From: Psychrobacter frigidicola
Lineage (GTDB): Bacteria; Pseudomonadota; Gammaproteobacteria; Pseudomonadales; Moraxellaceae
DNA length: 64,000 nucleotides
Direction: 5' to 3'
NCBI RefSeq assembly: GCF_007997305.1
Contig: NZ_VORZ01000001.1
Location: 930,001 to 994,000 of the forward strand
A program made the translations under genes and the position numbers. Position 1 is the stretch's first letter. Each line of letters opens with the position of its first letter. The notes below the pieces were generated by a model, which was not told the DNA's origin, did no database searches, and saw only the letters and a list, made by a program, of their open reading frames with translations. Below are positions 46,447 through 54,088 of the stretch, piece after piece.

Positions 46447-47147
46447 ATGATAATCCTCCAACGAAATGGGAAACACCATTTAACTTGGTAGTGTTTCATT
46501 CCTGCTTGTTCTAACAGGGTAATTAATTCTTGACGGATAAAGCCGCGCTTGATAGAGATAAGACCATCATAGGTGATGAGCCTATTGCGAAATAAGATTG
46601 GGCTGAAAAGGTAGTAAAACCAATAGGCAATGGGGTTGCGGTGCAAATCATTAATGATGACTTTGTCTTTTGTGGTGCGTAATGCTTGTTTGAAAAAGGC
46701 AATAATTTCTTCGTTGCCCATGTGGTGGCAAACCATTGTTGCCAAAATGATATCAACACTATTTTCATCAAATGTTAATTCAGGCTCAGCCATTTTCTCA
46801 AATTTCACATTTGAGGTATCCGATGTAAATACGGACTTCTCATGATTAGCCATATCAATTGCTTCAGATGAGATATCAATGCCATGGAATGTCATCTTTG
46901 GAAAATGACGACTGAGATTAAGAATAAATAAGCCTGCGCCACAACCAACGTCCATCACCTGCGCTTTTTTCCCACTTTTCTTTAAAACATTCACTGTCCC
47001 GTGAAAGGTTCCAAGAATTTGGTTGATACGAAATAGCATTTTTTGACAATGAGTAAATTCTTCAGCAGTGTAGTTGCCTGGACCTAAGTCGAGAATTTCT
47101 TTTTCATTTGAGCGATGCGCTAGCATAGTTTTTTTCCAAGAATTCAT
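46434..47147 (-). CDS. class I SAM-dependent methyltransferase of the polyketide cassette
   Basis: 237 residues from ATG 47147; a second ATG at 47126 has GGA nine bases upstream and may be the true start. Motif I VMDVGCGAGLFILNLS, the acidic FHGIDIS loop and IILATMVCHHM (motif IV) are present, then a C-terminal basic tail (FPFRWRIIIWKK). Members next to CHS-like synthases and FAD oxidoreductases O- or C-methylate the polyketide (known association in several bacteria, recalled rather than checked). Overlaps the oxidoreductase by 13-46 bp depending on start. Confidence 0.85.
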   Translation of the reverse strand: MNSWKKTMLAHRSNEKEILDLGPGNYTAEEFTHCQKMLFRINQILGTFHGTVNVLKKSGKKAQVMDVGCGAGLFILNLSRHFPKMTFHGIDISSEAIDMANHEKSVFTSDTSNVKFEKMAEPELTFDENSVDIILATMVCHHMGNEEIIAFFKQALRTTKDKVIINDLHRNPIAYWFYYLFSPILFRNRLITYDGLISIKRGFIRQELITLLEQAGMKHYQVKWCFPFRWRIIIWKK

Positions 47148-47446
47148 TCAATGTTGCAAATAACAACACATTTACTATAAATACAGTACAGAGAAACTAG
47201 TTGCTCTAGATTTGGTTTGTTTATTATGTAATTCCTAAGTACTCTGATGATCTTTTATCATCTCTTTAAAAACTAATAACTATACTATACGTGAACTACT
47301 AAAGAATAAACGGTTCAATTCCATGTTCGTAATGATAGAGTTAAATCTCAGGCAGTCTTTAACGGTATAGATCGCCAGGACAGGTATGGTTTGATTTTTA
47401 TCATCATGCTGCGTCATCAAAATATCCCAAGTTTAGTTATACGGAT
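47148..47446. other. gap between cassette and broken MgtC gene
   Basis: About 300 bp; holds the promoter side of the methyltransferase operon and, at its right end (47426-47455), copy 2 of the junction repeat. Confidence 0.4.
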
Positions 47447-47455
47447 TTGACAGCA
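47426..47455 (+). repeat. cargo-junction repeat, copy 2
   Basis: CCCAAGTTTAGTTATACGG then ATTTGACAGCA; see copy 1 at 41405-41434 (26 of 30 identical) in the same orientation. The 6 kb between them holds the GT25 and polyketide genes. Confidence 0.55.
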
Positions 47456-48521
47456 GGGGTCATGGAAAGTGGGATGAATGTCATAATGGTTAATACATTT
47501 ACCATTGAACCTGTCCAAAATTTAATGACTGCATCTACTGCAGCACTGGGTTGCGGACTACTCATTGGTCTAGAAAGAGAGCGTAGCAAACAACGTGAAA
47601 ATCCACACAGCTTTGCAGGTATTAGATCTTTTGCAATTTGCTCTCTATTAGGGGCAATTTGCAATGCATGGAGTAGCGGTTAGATGGATTACTGAGCGTG
47701 AATTCAAAGATGGTATCTTTTTACTGGCTTTACTTTTAATTGCACTTCCTTTAACCCCCAATAAGGCTCTTTGGGGTTCAGTACTAAATCCTTATATTAT
47801 TTTAAAGTTATTGACATTGATTTTAGCCATTCAAGCACTAGCACATATGGCAAAGAGGCTTCTACCCTCACGCCACGCCATGTTTGTATCTGCTTTAGCA
47901 TCAGGATTTGTATCCAGTACTGCCTGCGTTGCAAGCCTTGGAATAGAAGTTCGTCAGGGTCGTGCCGATGCAAAAGAAAATGCGGGAGCTGCCCTTATAT
48001 CCTGTGTCGCAACAGTGGTACAACTTCTTGTTATTGTTGCAGGTGTAAGTTTTAGTTGGCTTAAAATTTTATTATTCCCATCTATTATTGCCATTATAAT
48101 TTTAATTATTCCTGCAATCTGGTTGATGAGAAAACCTCGATCCGGAGAGAAAGTTAAATTAACGGATACCCCCATGTTTAGTTTAAAAGAGGCGGGTATC
48201 ATTGTCGTTTCACTTACTATTATTCAAGTACTTGTTTATGGTTTAAGTTTATGGCTGGGTGACGCGGGTCTTATTGCAGGAACCGTACTTAGTTCTATGT
48301 TTGAGGTGCATGCAGCAATAGCTGCCGTAGTAATGCAAGGAAACCCAACTAACCCTGTTTTATTGCTCGCCTTATTGTTAGGTTTAGCGACACATGCCAT
48401 TTCTAAATCAATCAATGCGGCAGTTACGGGTGGTTTTCAATACGCACTTGCTTTTGTTCCAACCCAAATTATTCACATGACTGTTTTAATTATCTTGATA
48501 TATACTATGACGAATAATTAA
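47447..48521 (+). pseudogene. MgtC/SapB-DUF4010 membrane protein, internally deleted and frameshifted
   Basis: Positions 47447-47683 encode the MgtC N-terminal part (GCGLLIGLERERSKQ, then HSFAGIRSFAICSLLGAI) and stop at TAG 47681. From 47664 another frame continues with WITEREFKDGIFLLALLLIALPL and the full DUF4010 part (residues 20-285; eight hydrophobic helices, HAMFVSALASGFVSSTACVA, INAAVTGGFQYALAFVP). Intact family members have about 410 residues, with roughly 80 residues between these parts that are missing here. The protein is probably non-functional, although the DUF4010 half alone could be translated. Confidence 0.75.
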
Positions 48522-48900
48522 AACATTTCTCTAATTTATGGGTGTAATGGACATTTTTCATGTTGATACAGAGTCTAATGACCTATGCAAATTTACGTCA
48601 GAGCGTTTCTAAAAGTTTAAGGTAAATTGCTTCACACCCTCGACTTGAGGCCGAACCATCGAAAAACCTCGAAATATCATCAACAAGTACACTGAAAGAG
48701 ACAATCTACAGTTAATAATATAAATATTAGCAACTTACCTATCAAGCTCGGTTCCCACATAGGGAACCGAACTGATTGAATCAGTTCGGCAGTTATCACA
48801 TCATTAAGTTAGATCAGTTACTGAAGGATCGCTGAGCTTGTCTCTCGCCTTCTCTTTATGGTATTTATAATTTGTCACAATTAACGTTCTCTGTAAAATA
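48522..48900. other. intergenic stretch with paired hairpins
   Basis: About 380 bp between the MgtC remnant and the GT1 gene, converging. Contains the two overlapping palindromes at 48749-48789; otherwise no gene. Confidence 0.45.
48749..48789. repeat. two overlapping perfect palindromes
   Basis: CGGTTCCC (48749-48756) pairs with GGGAACCG (48762-48769), and CCGAACTGATT (48767-48777) pairs with AATCAGTTCGG (48779-48789). The arms share CCG, so both hairpins cannot be complete at once. No T run follows, so this is not a standard terminator. Confidence 0.5.
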
Positions 48901-50202
48901 TTATTTTAGCCCTAACACTATTTTTGCTGCAAAGTCACTGCCTCTACTTTGGCTAATCTCACTATAATGTTTGAGCTTATCTTTTGAAACTTGTTCTACA
49001 TGTTTAAAAGCAGACACCATATCGTGATGATCAAAATTATTAGGGTCTAGGATTACACCTAATTCTTTTTGTTCAATATCATAAGCTATATTGAATTGGT
49101 CACTTGAAAATGGCAAGATAATCATTTCTTTTCCATAATACATCGCCTCTGTTAAAGTATTGCAACCACCGTGGAATATAACTAAATCAATCCATGGCAT
49201 TAAGGCAATTTGAGGAATAAAATCAGATATGATTGTTTTATCTGAACTGGGTTCTTCTAAGGCTTTTGCGTTTGCTCCAGCAGAAACAATAATAATTGCT
49301 TCTGGATACTGTTTTCTTGCTGACTTAATTAGTTTATCTAAAATGTCTTTACGATTGGATAAAAAGGTTCCGAGTGTAATGAGTATCTTCTTTTGATTAT
49401 TATCTACAATCTTTTTCCAATCATTGTCTAAATTACGTTCTTTAAAGCTGTGTCCTGCATAAATCTTATAAGGCATTCTTTCTAACTCTTCTAGATTATT
49501 AAAATCAAAGTAGTTATAAATAACCGCAATATCAGACACTAAATTAAATGCATTATCAATTGGGTGAACCAAATTATTTTCAGAAATAATCTTGTTAAAA
49601 ACTTCTGTAAATTCTTTTTGTGTGCCTTTTGACTCAGCTCTTAATCTGTCTAAATCACTTTCTTCTACCTTAATAGCAGAAGGCCAATATTTTGGCATTC
49701 CGTAATTCATTTCTTCATCTGGAATTGTGTAAGGATGTGGTGGACAAAAGGTTATAAAATCCAAATCTAATGAATAGAGTGCTAAAGTGACGCTGTAAGA
49801 TAAAATGTCCACAACATATAAATCAACATTAAACGTTTCATCAATCCTCTGGATATCATCAATTAATTTATGTGGATCATAAAGCATATCTGCTTTGCGG
49901 TGTCTTGATTGAGTTATTAACGTCTCAACCGCTCCTTTTTTAGTTGATTCAAAGAACTCTTCTAAGCGTTCTTTTTCAGAATCTGGTTGATCTGTATTCT
50001 CTGCCTTTTGAATATTTTTATTTGTGCTAATATCAATTTCGTAAAATTCTAGTCCTTCACCCTTAACTTGATCTTTAAATTCTATGCTGCAACCCATGTA
50101 AATTTCGACACCTAGTTTATTAAAGCTTTTTGCTAAGTTTAACAATGGGTTGAAATGAGAATAAAATGGCGGACTAATGAAAAATATAGATTTATACTTC
50201 AT
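48901..50202 (-). CDS. GT1-family glycosyltransferase (UDP-glucosyltransferase-like)
   Basis: 433 residues from ATG 50202, which is preceded at eight bases by GGAGG; an ATG five codons earlier has no ribosome site. N-terminus SIFFISPPFYSHFNPLLNLAKSF and the C-terminal nucleotide-binding motif DLVIFHGGCNTLTEAMYYGKEMIILPFSSDQFNIAYDIE are typical of GT1 (macrolide/flavonoid-type) transferases. Lys, Asn and Asp rich, with GC lower than the rest of the window, which suggests transfer from a low-GC donor such as Firmicutes (inference). Overlaps the GT4 gene end by 11 bp. Confidence 0.82.
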   Translation of the reverse strand: MKYKSIFFISPPFYSHFNPLLNLAKSFNKLGVEIYMGCSIEFKDQVKGEGLEFYEIDISTNKNIQKAENTDQPDSEKERLEEFFESTKKGAVETLITQSRHRKADMLYDPHKLIDDIQRIDETFNVDLYVVDILSYSVTLALYSLDLDFITFCPPHPYTIPDEEMNYGMPKYWPSAIKVEESDLDRLRAESKGTQKEFTEVFNKIISENNLVHPIDNAFNLVSDIAVIYNYFDFNNLEELERMPYKIYAGHSFKERNLDNDWKKIVDNNQKKILITLGTFLSNRKDILDKLIKSARKQYPEAIIIVSAGANAKALEEPSSDKTIISDFIPQIALMPWIDLVIFHGGCNTLTEAMYYGKEMIILPFSSDQFNIAYDIEQKELGVILDPNNFDHHDMVSAFKHVEQVSKDKLKHYSEISQSRGSDFAAKIVLGLK

Positions 50203-52231
50203 TTTCTTCACCTCCAATTACTGAAAGATAAGTATCGGTAAAAGTTTTAGCAATTTTATCAATTGAGAATTCTTTTTCGATTGTATCTTTACCTGCTTTT
50301 TGAATTTCTCTAAATTCTTCGGTGCTTATATCAGAATTATAGAGAATTTTTTCTGTTGCTCTCGCAATTGTTTTAGAGCTAGAAGTATCAATTAAAAATC
50401 CGTTTCCTCTGTTACTAATATAGCTTTTTACGCCACCTTTAATTGGTGCGATAATGAGAAAGCCTCGAGACATTGCTTCTAAGATTGCGATCCCAAATTC
50501 TTCTTTAATACTCGATGCAAGGTAAATATGCGGAAAGTCAAACGTCTGTTTCTTGATGCTTTTTTCTACTAACTTTATTTTATCGTTATGTAGTGCACCT
50601 TTGTGGTAGAACTTATCTTTTAATTCAGGTCGATCCTTTATTCCTTGATTAAACAAATCAATAATTTCTTGTTCATCTTTATTAGGATTTTCTAAATCTC
50701 CACCAATAATCAATAAATTATAAGTTTCATTTAATTTAGAATTTGACCATGCTTTAAATAAATTAACTTGTCCTTTTATCTTTGCAAGTCTACCAACATT
50801 TAAGATAATAGGTTTGTCGCAGAAACTTGGATGAATTCCAATCAATTCGCTAAGGTTGCACACTTCGACATCTTCTTTATCTTTAAACATGTCTTCGTCT
50901 GTCTTAATGCCTTCTGCAATCATTTTAACTTTGTCCTTGATATTGTAATGTGTGAATTGTGGAAAGTATAAGTGTAGTTCTTTGTTTACTTTTTTACCAC
51001 CAATCCCCAGAACTTTATCACTTTTGAGAATTAAGTTATCACCGATTGCTATTTTGTTTGCTAAGATTTGAAGTTCATTAAAAGAAAAGTTTTTTAATAC
51101 ATCTTCTTCATCAATCATATTACGATGTGGATCGGGCGCTAATGTTAAGACTAACTTTTTATTTAATTCTTTACTTAATTTTGCAACCGCGACAGATGCA
51201 TTATCTAGATATCGGATATGGAATAAACCGGGCTGAGTATTTAACTTTTCAAGATAATTTTTAATGTAACGTTTAGTAAATAGTTCTCTTTTTAAAAACG
51301 GATCACTCACTGTTCTATCAAGGTACGCAGGCAGTCGAACAAATAAATGATTGTCTTGATAATTAACCATAAATGGTTTCTCACTGACATCACTTATGGT
51401 GATAGTTATCACTCGGTCAATTCTTTCATCAAAGGATACTTCATCACCCAAAATTTTTAAAAGAATTGCAAGACCTCCATTATTTCCTTTACCACTGTCT
51501 TCAAAATCTCCATAGAACATAGATTGTAAAATAACAACACCATTTTTTTCTCGTTGATGTTTACCTTTCAAAAATTCAATATAATCGTTGACAAAGACAA
51601 AACTACCCTTGACCCTAATTTTATCTCTTATTAAGGTTAAATCTAAATTATTAATTGAATAAAAATGATCCAGCAGAGCTAGTATTTGAATTTTTATCGT
51701 TGTAGGATAATCTAGTTTTATTTGATTGTATAAATATTCTTTCGATACCTTTAAGTTGAATTGTTTTAAAGACTCAAATAATAAAGTGATAGTATCAAAG
51801 TCATCCTTGTATTTTTCAATCATTTCTACAATAGAATCCAGTGATAATATATCGGAATTTACTTCTAAGTTCAGATCTAACAAATGATATATTTTGTCTT
51901 TATTATTATCTGTATTTTCAAGTTCTTTTCCAATAAGACTTTCAATTTTTTCTTTTGGATAGGTACTATATTCCTTAAGAATCGTGTCTATTGTGAATCT
52001 ATCAGTGTAAGGGTCTTCTCCCAAATAAGATAAAAGCTCTTCAAGCTTGTTTTCATCGAGTTCATTACCTTTATTGATTTCATTAATATTATTAAATCTA
52101 ATCAAAAATCTTTCTTCAATTGTTTGTAATTTATTTTCAACACTCATTACATTTTTTATTAAAACCGGTGTGAAATCGTAGGCACTATTATTTTTAAAGA
52201 AATTTTTTCTTAGTTTCACAAATTGGTTCAT
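50192..52231 (-). CDS. large GT4-family glycosyltransferase
   Basis: 679 residues. The C-terminal 250 are GT4: PIILNVGRLAKIKGQVNLFKAWSNS and EEFGIAILEAMSRGFLIIAPIKGG (EX7E, near residue 590). The N-terminal 400 residues are unlike standard GT4 proteins, mostly helical to about 230 (repeated ENKLEELLSYLG and DSIVEMIEKYKDD type segments), then GNNGGLAILLKILGDEVSFDE and APDPHRNM. The sucrose-synthase/phosphate-synthase group has a comparable long N-terminus. Very AT-rich codons, like its GT1 neighbour; the two form a unit of probable foreign origin. Substrate unknown. Confidence 0.8.
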   Translation of the reverse strand: MNQFVKLRKNFFKNNSAYDFTPVLIKNVMSVENKLQTIEERFLIRFNNINEINKGNELDENKLEELLSYLGEDPYTDRFTIDTILKEYSTYPKEKIESLIGKELENTDNNKDKIYHLLDLNLEVNSDILSLDSIVEMIEKYKDDFDTITLLFESLKQFNLKVSKEYLYNQIKLDYPTTIKIQILALLDHFYSINNLDLTLIRDKIRVKGSFVFVNDYIEFLKGKHQREKNGVVILQSMFYGDFEDSGKGNNGGLAILLKILGDEVSFDERIDRVITITISDVSEKPFMVNYQDNHLFVRLPAYLDRTVSDPFLKRELFTKRYIKNYLEKLNTQPGLFHIRYLDNASVAVAKLSKELNKKLVLTLAPDPHRNMIDEEDVLKNFSFNELQILANKIAIGDNLILKSDKVLGIGGKKVNKELHLYFPQFTHYNIKDKVKMIAEGIKTDEDMFKDKEDVEVCNLSELIGIHPSFCDKPIILNVGRLAKIKGQVNLFKAWSNSKLNETYNLLIIGGDLENPNKDEQEIIDLFNQGIKDRPELKDKFYHKGALHNDKIKLVEKSIKKQTFDFPHIYLASSIKEEFGIAILEAMSRGFLIIAPIKGGVKSYISNRGNGFLIDTSSSKTIARATEKILYNSDISTEEFREIQKAGKDTIEKEFSIDKIAKTFTDTYLSVIGGEENEV

Positions 52232-53190
52232 ATTTCATCCTGCTCTTGGTATTCAGGTGAATGTAATCAAGCACTAGCGATAGCATCAATACTTTTAAAT
52301 ATAAAGCTTCGCTTAAGAACTATTTCACATTATTTTATATTCCCCATCATATCAAATTATAGTCAGTTCAAAATAAAATTGTTATGGCTAGGGCAAACAT
52401 CATAAAATAATTTAGATAAATCATTTTGCATCCAGCCTTGGCGTAGAAAATTTGCTTGAGCTCATTTCTTTTCAATGAGGTTCAGATCATTAGGTTGTCA
52501 GGCTTTTTTGTGTGCAGCACCTCTTCTCTTAAACATTATCCAAATTTAGTACGCCACTACAGTTAGCATTAAAAACCTACGTTATTCTGATCGCTATCGT
52601 AGGAGTAAGTATATTGTGGAGTTTCAATAGTCATATCACCACCGATGACTTTTAGACTTTATCAGAGTCTGTCCTCTTAGTTTACCAAGTTTGGTTCTAC
52701 AGTCTCTCCGACATAGCTCAACACCACTTTTGACAAATTATAAATAGCTTGTTATGATAAAAAACATCGTGGGTTTAAGGCTACTTCCAGCGCGATGAAA
52801 AACAAAGACTGGTAAAACGCACAACTCCTTTTCGCTCTGTAAGGTGACTGTGTCGTTTCAATTTGGCACAGACAGAGCAATAGGAGATTTCTTTATGACT
52901 ACTTCTAGTCAATTGATTCCAAATTTCATACTTCTCAATCGTTTTCCTCATACTCAGCGACTGAGTCTTATGAGCGCTTTCAGCTTTCCTGCTTTTTTAA
53001 ACAAGCCCTCCAAACAGCTTCGTAAACCGTTATCAGTCTCAATCACTGATAGGCCAAGCTATGTTAAGAATATGGCTTACCTTGGTTTTATTACTGTGCC
53101 CAACGACTTTTAAGTTTGACTCACAGCGATAAAACCCACTAAAAATTTGAATGCATTCACCTCATTTAACGATTATTAACAGGTAACCTT
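52232..53190. other. right part of the island without a clear gene
   Basis: About 960 bp. It contains the right copy of the 74-bp cargo repeat (52490-52562) and part of the junction repeat (52684-52702). A reading frame at 52894-53113 (MTTSSQLIPNFILLNRF start, 72 residues, Ser/Phe/Leu rich) has no ribosome site or recognisable motif and I do not call it a gene. Confidence 0.4.
52490..52562 (+). repeat. direct repeat flanking island cargo, right copy
   Basis: Partner of 40372-40445: GGTTGTCAGGCTTTTTTGTG, CTTCTCTTAAA and AAATTTAGTACGCCACTAC in the same order and spacing. Its left stem arm (TTCAGATCAT) no longer forms a good terminator. Confidence 0.6.
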
Positions 53191-53292
53191 ATGAAAACAT
53201 ATAGCGGTAAAACCAACCAAGATGACAACGCTAATAGCAAGCAAGATACAGGCGCGAGAGTTCGAATCTCTTTTCCCGCTCCAAATGCTTAA
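53191..53292 (+). other. short reading frame running through the right att core
   Basis: 33 codons (MKTYSGKTNQDDNANSKQ, then across the att core RVRISFPAP and stop TAA 53290). The ribosome site is poor. Its last 13 codons are the tRNA 3' end, so at most it is a gene whose real end was lost on integration, or a chance frame. No family recognised. Confidence 0.3.
53255..53285 (+). repeat. attR: right direct repeat of the tRNA-Gly island
   Basis: Exact copy of 37352-37382: the T arm, acceptor 3' strand and CCA of tRNA-Gly. The 5' tRNA half is absent, so this is not a functional tRNA. It is followed by the same kind of terminator hairpin as the left copy. Confidence 0.9.
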
Positions 53293-53323
53293 AAAGCCTC
53301 ACTTGACAGTGAGGCTTTTTTTT
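53292..53323 (+). terminator. duplicated tRNA-Gly terminator
   Basis: AAGCCTCACT / AGTGAGGCTT with a loop differing by one base from 37391-37421, then eight T. The similarity extends further into TTTTGTCCAATTTTC. Confidence 0.85.
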
Positions 53324-53443
53324 GTCCAATTTTCATGGGTTACAGCGGTTTTTTGTGATGATTGACAATACTAGGAAACGGCACCGTGACCAAAATATTC
53401 CCACCTTGTAAAACCTCTCTATATACTCCCCCAACCTAAAACT

Positions 53444-53671
53444 TTACCTACAAAAAAAGTAATGCGCAAAATCCACTTTCACTATTTTATCTTTAGTATT
53501 TGGCTTATATATAAATAAATCACCTACCTGCACGTCTAAGAACTCACACAGCTGGTCAATAGCATTAAAGTCAGTTTTCGAAGATTCTTCATTATATAAC
53601 TTATGCAGTGTTGACTTACTAATGCCTGCTGCTCTTACCACATCTGCTACACGTAGCTTTTTCTCTGACAA
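53444..53671 (-). CDS. XRE-family regulator of a second, deleted element
   Basis: 75 residues from TTG 53671. RVADVVRAAGISKSTLHKLYNEESSKTDFNAIDQLCEFLDVQVGDLF is closely similar to the regulator at 37880-38116 and in the same orientation and distance from the tRNA-type repeat. Upstream the frame still reads KLPIILSEKKLRV, aligned with NLPVLLAERRLRV of the paralogue, but then runs into foreign sequence at about 53688. So the N-terminus and promoter are probably lost and the gene may be silent. Confidence 0.7.
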   Translation of the reverse strand: MSEKKLRVADVVRAAGISKSTLHKLYNEESSKTDFNAIDQLCEFLDVQVGDLFIYKPNTKDKIVKVDFAHYFFCR

Positions 53672-53687
53672 AATTATGGGGAGTTTA

Positions 53688-53801
53688 GAGCCAATCGCTC
53701 AGTGTTGTTATGCCTACTTGGACGATATTCTATGTGAGTACTGCGGTTATGCTCACCCAATTAAAGTGCCTACGCCTGCGGAAAACGCAGCCCAAATTTA
53801 G
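53688..53801 (+). pseudogene. tail of a zinc-ribbon gene of the second element
   Basis: In frame from GAG 53688 to TAG 53799: EPIAQCCYAYLDDILCEYCGYAHPI and so on, aligned with ETIGECFAYLDDVRCEYCGYVCPL of the gene at 40026-40343. The first two thirds of the gene, and the excisionase and integrase expected before it, are missing. The junction with the XRE gene is at about 53685. Confidence 0.7.
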
Positions 53802-53816
53802 TATACCACTACAAAG
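53786..53816 (+). repeat. third copy of the AAATTTAGT/CCACTACA block
   Basis: CGCAGCCCAAATTTAGTATACCACTACAA matches the right part of 40372-40445 and 52490-52562. It lies directly after the zinc-ribbon tail, as in the left element. Confidence 0.55.
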
Positions 53817-53921
53817 TTACCTTTGATGACTTTATATCTGTAAAGCAACTGAACTAAGCCTTACCAGCCTGCTTCCAATAAAACAGTGTCCGATATAATC
53901 GGTACGGTTCACTTCTACATT

Positions 53922-53997
53922 TATCAAATTATCAAATTATCAAATTATCAAATTATCAAATTATCAAATTATCAAATTATCAAATTATCAAATTATC
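53922..53997. repeat. 8-bp tandem repeat (TATCAAAT), about 9.5 copies
   Basis: Seventy-six bases of uninterrupted identical TATCAAAT units, no sequence drift between copies, 90 bp beyond the 3' end of nadX. Perfect identity suggests ongoing slippage, so copy number is likely variable between strains. No spacers, so not a CRISPR. Confidence 0.95.
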
Positions 53998-54088
53998 AGC
54001 GGGATAATAGCTCTTTACCGGTTCACCACCATCAACTGGTTTTTATATGAAATAAATATTTCATAGTATTTCGCATTTTAATTCTGCT

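Larger units (their letters stand above)
37352..53285 (+). mobile_element. tRNA-Gly genomic island, about 15.9 kb
   Basis: Bounded by the 31-bp direct repeats. Its tRNA-proximal end holds arm-type repeats, an XRE repressor, excisionase, tyrosine integrase and two small genes, all in integrative-element order. Cargo is a type III polyketide synthase cassette, GT25 and GT4/GT1 glycosyltransferases, and broken genes. No conjugation, replication or phage structural genes are visible, so it is a small integrative island that would need help to transfer. Base composition falls sharply in 48901-52231. Confidence 0.88.

Noticed and set aside
52894-53113. 72-residue reading frame near the right end of the island
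   Set aside because: No ribosome site, no recognisable motif and biased to Ser/Phe/Leu; left as unassigned sequence.
53255-53285. Second tRNA-Gly gene
   Set aside because: Only the 3' part (T arm to CCA) is present; D arm and anticodon are missing, so it is an attachment repeat.
53922-53997. Possible CRISPR-like array
   Set aside because: The units are contiguous 8-mers with no spacers and there are no cas genes; it is a simple tandem repeat.
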